Shown: piece by piece, positions 8,821 to 11,406 of the stretch
Numbering within the stretch: the first letter of the stretch is position 1
Layout of the letters: each line of letters opens with the position of its first letter
Assembly (NCBI GenBank): GCA_029859085.1
Contig: JAOUDU010000036.1
Location: 1 to 11,406 of the forward strand
DNA length: 11,406 nt
Source: Gammaproteobacteria bacterium
Lineage (GTDB): Bacteria > Pseudomonadota > Gammaproteobacteria > Pseudomonadales > Halieaceae
Direction: 5' to 3'
Position numbers and translations under genes: made by a program
The notes under the pieces: generated by a model
What the model was told of the DNA's origin: nothing
The model's input: the letters and a program-made list of their open reading frames with translations, nothing else
The model's database searches: none

Positions 8821-9434
8821 CCCAGCATCTCCTCAAACTTCTTCACCGCATCGACGGTGATCATCACTTTCTCATGACCGATAAGACTCACCGGATCGAT
8901 GCCATCGACATCGCGCACGTCTACCTTGTGCAGGTTCCGGGCTGCCAGGTACAGGTTTTCACCCACCTCGGCAGAAACGATCAACACGCTGTCCAGCCCG
9001 TATTCACCGAGCTGCTGGACCAGCAACTTGGTCTTGGGCGCCGCCAGGTCCATGCTCTCGACGACCACCAGGCGATCCTGGCGAGCCAGCTCGGACATGA
9101 TGGAACGCAGGGCCGCACGGTACATCTTGCGGTTGACCTTCTGGCTGTGATCCTGCGGCTTGGCCGCGAATGCAACACCGCCACTGCGCCAGATCGGGGA
9201 ACGGATAGTTCCCGCGCGGGCGCGACCGGAGCCTTTCTGGCGCCAGGGCTTCTTGCCTCCGCCAGCGACCTCGGAGCGGGTTTTCTGGGCGCGAGTACCC
9301 TGGCGAGCACCTGCCATATAGGCGGTTACTACCTGATGGACCAGGTCTTCATTGTATTCGCGCGCGAAGGCAACATCAGAAACAGACACCGTGCCTGCCG
9401 TGGCGTTACCCGGCTTTAATACACTCAATTCCAC
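8817..9434 (-). CDS. rplD: 50S ribosomal protein L4 (GTG start; possible S10 operon autoregulator)
   Basis: L4 reaches with L22 into the exit tunnel. In E. coli it also represses the S10 operon by acting on the mRNA leader, through transcription attenuation and translation inhibition. The 205-residue product (E. coli 201) has the tunnel loop region [11 protein letters not shown] (43-53) and [18 protein letters not shown] (58-75). Lys67 aligns with E. coli Lys63, the site of an erythromycin-resistance change, so it is wild type. [38 protein letters not shown] and VKKFEEMLG follow. The start is GTG at 9432-9434, supported by alignment of MEL and by AGGGGG eight bases upstream. Whether L4 regulates the short leader here is unknown. 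Confidence 0.98.
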   Translation of the reverse strand: MELSVLKPGNATAGTVSVSDVAFAREYNEDLVHQVVTAYMAGARQGTRAQKTRSEVAGGGKKPWRQKGSGRARAGTIRSPIWRSGGVAFAAKPQDHSQKVNRKMYRAALRSIMSELARQDRLVVVESMDLAAPKTKLLVQQLGEYGLDSVLIVSAEVGENLYLAARNLHKVDVRDVDGIDPVSLIGHEKVMITVDAVKKFEEMLG

Positions 9435-9452
9435 GTTAGAGACCCCCTAACC

Positions 9453-10088
9453 TTATGCCTTGACCGTGGGGCGTACGACTACGTCCCCACCGGGTGCGCC
9501 TGGTACTGCGCCCTTGATGAGCAGCAGGTTGCGCTCAGCATCAACACGGACAATCTCCAGCCCCTGGGTGGTGACATTCCTCGCACCCATGTGGCCCGCC
9601 ATTTTCTTGCCCTTGAACACCCGGCCAGGTGACTGGTTCTGGCCGATGGAACCCGGAGCCCTGTGTGACAGCGAGTTACCGTGGGTAGCGTCCTGCATCT
9701 TGAAGTTCCAGCGCTTGACACCGCCCTGGAAGCCCTTGCCCTTGGACTGGCCCGCCACATCGACGATCTGGCCAGCCTGGAACCGCTCGACAGTCAGCTC
9801 AGAGCCGACCGCGGGCGCCTCATCGGCAGCCTCCAGGCGAAATTCCCACAGGCCCGTACCCGCCGGGACACCCGCTTTCGCGAAATGGCCAGCCTCGGAC
9901 TTGCTCACTCTTGAGGCCTTGCGGTTGCCCGCCGTGACCTGGATTGCGCGATAGCCATCGCTATCGAGCTCTTTGATCTGGGTGACGCGGTTTGGAGAAA
10001 CCTCCACTACGGTCACTGGAATGGATATGCCGTCTTCGGTAAAAACACGAGTCATACCGGACTTACGGCCGACTAAGCCAATAGCCAT
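9453..10088 (-). CDS. rplC: 50S ribosomal protein L3
   Basis: L3 is an early assembly protein whose long loop approaches the peptidyl-transferase centre. The 211-residue product (E. coli 209) starts [20 protein letters not shown], with [16 protein letters not shown] (115-130), [36 protein letters not shown] (133-168) and [20 protein letters not shown] near the end. Gln152 in GQNQSPG aligns with E. coli Gln150, the glutamine methylated by PrmB. The ATG at 10086-10088 has AGAGG about eight bases upstream. The gap from rpsJ is 118 bases, far longer than other gaps in the cluster. Confidence 0.98.
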   Translation of the reverse strand: MAIGLVGRKSGMTRVFTEDGISIPVTVVEVSPNRVTQIKELDSDGYRAIQVTAGNRKASRVSKSEAGHFAKAGVPAGTGLWEFRLEAADEAPAVGSELTVERFQAGQIVDVAGQSKGKGFQGGVKRWNFKMQDATHGNSLSHRAPGSIGQNQSPGRVFKGKKMAGHMGARNVTTQGLEIVRVDAERNLLLIKGAVPGAPGGDVVVRPTVKA

Positions 10089-10206
10089 TTTGCTAACCTC
10101 TCAGTGTACGGGGCTATACCCTCTATGGCCGCCCCCTGGTTACCCTACGGGGCGTTACACACTCGGGACTCCTGCCCCAAGCAGGTCTTGCTACATCAAT
10201 TTGTAG
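10089..10206 (-). promoter_or_regulatory. Structured rpsJ-rplC spacer, candidate regulatory leader
   Basis: This 118-base stretch encodes nothing I can support. Read on the minus strand it holds a perfect 5-bp hairpin just after the rpsJ stop (10191-10206, CTACA/TGTAG), a second 5-bp hairpin (10171-10185, CCTGC/GCAGG), and a 6-bp GC stem (10130-10135 with 10149-10154). Four blocks alternate GGGGC (10174-10178), GCCCC (10149-10153), GGGGC (10131-10135) and GCCCC (10110-10114), so neighbouring blocks can form mutually exclusive stems. The last block ends about eight bases before the rplC Shine-Dalgarno. That arrangement suggests control of rplC expression, but this is inference from complementarity alone. 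Confidence 0.45.
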
Positions 10207-10533
<327 letters not shown>

Positions 10534-10538
10534 TCAAT

Positions 10539-10570
10539 AAAAAACCAGGAACCCGCCATGGAGTCCCCTG
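10539..10570 (-). terminator. Hairpin plus U6 in the S10 leader, candidate attenuator
   Basis: On the minus strand CAGGGGAC (10563-10570) can pair with GTTCCTG (10546-10552), giving seven pairs including one G-U and one bulged G. The ten-base loop contains CCATGG. After one further G come six T residues (10539-10544), the form of an intrinsic terminator. It lies between the proposed promoter and rpsJ, so premature termination would control the whole operon. In E. coli the L4 repressor acts on a U-tailed leader hairpin; this leader is much shorter, so homology is not assumed. Confidence 0.5.
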
Positions 10571-10585
10571 AAAAAAGGAACGCGA

Positions 10586-10614
10586 ATATTAAAGACGCCC
10601 CCGGCTGCTGTCAA
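10586..10614 (-). promoter_or_regulatory. S10 operon sigma-70 promoter
   Basis: TTGACA (10609-10614, all six consensus bases) is followed after 17 bases by TAATAT (10586-10591, four of six). An overlapping TTTAAT (10588-10593, five of six) gives a 15-base spacer. The next bases, TCGCG, form a GC-rich discriminator of the sort found at stringently controlled stable-RNA and ribosomal protein promoters. Transcription would start near 10577-10580, leaving a leader of about 60 bases. Confidence 0.65.
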
Positions 10615-10620
10615 GCCGGG
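10600..10620. repeat. 7-bp perfect inverted repeat covering the -35 box
   Basis: CCCGGCT (10600-10606) and AGCCGGG (10614-10620) form a perfect inverted repeat with a seven-base centre containing most of the -35 hexamer. On the plus strand it is followed by TTTT, and on the minus strand by GGCGTCTTT. It could be an operator, a weak terminator, or chance in GC-rich DNA. Confidence 0.5.
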
Positions 10621-10634
10621 TTTTCAAAATATTT
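10621..10634 (-). promoter_or_regulatory. UP-element-like A/T block upstream of the S10 -35 box
   Basis: On the minus strand AAATATTTTGAAAA ends six bases before the -35 hexamer, at roughly -55 to -42. The first nine bases fit the distal UP-element consensus AAAWWTWTTTT. It stands out sharply between GC-rich flanks. Confidence 0.55.
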
Positions 10635-10638
10635 GGGG

Positions 10639-10659
10639 GCCCCGGGCGCCGGCCGGGGC
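10639..10659 (-). terminator. GC-rich hairpin downstream of the DksA-like gene (weak terminator candidate)
   Basis: GCCCCGG and CCGGGGC form a seven-base-pair stem with a seven-base loop, 10 bases past the DksA-like stop. On the minus strand CCCC and then AAATATTTT follow, so there is no direct U-tract. Termination would be inefficient or factor-dependent, and some read-through into S10 is possible. Confidence 0.3.
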
Positions 10660-10669
10660 GATGGGGGGG

Positions 10670-10984
10670 CTATTCAGCGCAATTCACGCAACGGGTGGCC
10701 TCGGGGACGGCCTGCAACCGTCCCGCCGCGATAGCCGCGCCACAATTGTCGCAAATTCCATAGGTTCCGGCCTCAATCCGCCCCAGGGCTGCCTGGATAC
10801 TCCGGATGGACTGGGCGGTTTCGTTGCCAATGGCATCGACCACCTCGTCATTCTCCCGCTCCTGGGCCTGTTCGGCGGAGTCCCCCGAGTGCTCCCGGGT
10901 GACGTCACTCTTTATGCTGGCCAGGCGCGCCTGCAGGGCCTCCAGCCGCCGCTCCAGTTCCGCCCTCAACCCTTCGTGTGCCAT
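10670..10984 (-). CDS. DksA/TraR-family C4 zinc-finger protein, small
   Basis: The 104-residue product matches the DksA/TraR zinc-finger family, whose members enter the RNA polymerase secondary channel and alter promoter use, often with ppGpp. A charged, helical N-terminal half (about 3-72) could form the coiled coil. The C-terminal zinc finger has Cys78 and Cys81 (CDNC), then Cys99 and Cys102 (CVNC), with the family YGICDNCGAAI and GRLQAVPEAT segments between. At the putative coiled-coil tip, D35-S-A-E38-Q-A40 aligns with the DxxDxA motif of DksA, with Glu replacing the second Asp. It is shorter than E. coli DksA (151 residues), so it is a paralogue or TraR-like regulator rather than DksA itself. 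It starts six bases after the DUF465 stop with a weak Shine-Dalgarno, so the two are probably cotranscribed. Confidence 0.88.
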   Translation of the reverse strand: MAHEGLRAELERRLEALQARLASIKSDVTREHSGDSAEQAQERENDEVVDAIGNETAQSIRSIQAALGRIEAGTYGICDNCGAAIAAGRLQAVPEATRCVNCAE

Positions 10985-10990
10985 GACCGG

Positions 10991-11233
10991 TCAGGCCTGG
11001 GCCGTCAGCATGCGGTAGAGCTCATCCTTGAGGTGGACGCGCCGCACTTTCGCCTCCTCCTCCGTATGGGTCGCAACAGGGGTAACCTCGTTTTCCATAT
11101 TCTCGACCTCCCGCGTGAGCTCATGGTAGGCGTCAAACAGGCGCCTGAAATGGGCGTCGCTGATTTTCAGGTTGTGTATCTGCTCCTTGAGCTCGGGAAA
11201 TTCGTGTATCAGGTCATGATGTTCAACAGACAT
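10991..11233 (-). CDS. DUF465 / YdcH-like small helical protein
   Basis: The 80-residue product resembles the DUF465 (YdcH) family of unknown function. It has FRRLFDAYHELTREVENME (29-47), then a charged linker and KVRRVHLKDELYRMLTAQ at the end, which matches the family's terminal LKDE-L pattern. Nearly the whole sequence should be alpha-helical and could form a short hairpin or coiled coil. There is no signal peptide or membrane segment. The ATG at 11231-11233 follows a strong AAGGAAGAG. It lies just upstream of the DksA-like gene in the same orientation. A function cannot be assigned. Confidence 0.82.
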   Translation of the reverse strand: MSVEHHDLIHEFPELKEQIHNLKISDAHFRRLFDAYHELTREVENMENEVTPVATHTEEEAKVRRVHLKDELYRMLTAQA

Positions 11234-11263
11234 ATCTCTTCCTTAAATTGGTAAACCAGGTAC

Positions 11264-11406
11264 TTATGATAGCTTAATCGGCTGGGCAAAGGGCACCTTG
11301 ATCTGGGTCAGTTTTGGCCAAAACCGCCGGCCGATCGGGCAGCCGAGTAAGCGCTTGACGAAACCCGTGGCAGCCCAGAAGATGGGGCTTGCCCCAACCA
11401 CAGTGT
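11264..11406 (-). CDS. C-terminal fragment of an unrecognised protein
   Basis: A minus-strand frame is open from the right edge to a TAA at 11264-11266 and gives 46 residues, including ASPIFWAATGFVKRLLGCP and a basic, aromatic GRRFWPKL segment, ending QPIKLS. Third codon positions are mostly G or C, as expected of a real gene here, and it reads in the same direction as its neighbours. It ends 30 bases before the DUF465 start. A second minus-strand frame is also open for 42 codons but has less GC-biased third positions. I do not recognise the family. Confidence 0.45.
   Translation of the reverse strand, partial: TVVGASPIFWAATGFVKRLLGCPIGRRFWPKLTQIKVPFAQPIKLS

Noticed and set aside
11266..11271. 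TATCAT as a -10 box for a DUF465-dksA-like promoter
   Set aside because: Five of six bases match, but no acceptable -35 hexamer lies 15-19 bases upstream, and it overlaps the end of the upstream frame.

Overview
The window is the S10-spc ribosomal protein cluster of a gammaproteobacterium. Every gene reads on the minus strand, so transcription runs from the right edge to the left. The gene order is the classical one, and the proteins follow their E. coli counterparts closely in length and sequence. Moderately high GC with GC-rich third positions suggests a free-living, possibly marine gammaproteobacterium, but I cannot name the genus.

Right end (about 10660-11406): the C-terminal tail of an unrecognised protein at the edge, then two small genes reading toward the ribosomal cluster. 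These are an 80-residue DUF465/YdcH-like helical protein and a 104-residue DksA/TraR-type four-cysteine zinc-finger protein. No str-operon genes (rpsL, rpsG, fusA, tuf) lie immediately upstream of rpsJ.

Promoter and leader (about 10519-10660): a perfect -35 box, an A/T block resembling an UP element, a GC-rich discriminator, and a leader of only about 60 nt. The leader holds a hairpin followed by six U residues, a plausible attenuator.

S10 operon (5428-10518): rpsJ, rplC, rplD, rplW, rplB, rpsS, rplV, rpsC, rplP, rpmC, rpsQ. Spacing is tight except for a 118-nt structured gap between rpsJ and rplC. spc operon (left edge-5387): rplN, rplX, rplE, rpsN, rpsH, rplF, rplR, rpsE, rpmD, rplO, secY, with secY cut by the left edge about 20-25 codons before its expected end.

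Together the genes supply 21 ribosomal proteins and the SecY translocon channel. Start and stop codons are often adjacent or overlapping, and Shine-Dalgarno sequences often sit in the end of the preceding gene, which fits coupled translation. I see no insertion sequence, CRISPR array, tRNA, rRNA or defence system. The protein-coding part is ordinary. The points of interest are non-coding: the compact S10 promoter/leader, the rpsJ-rplC spacer, and the DksA-like neighbour.
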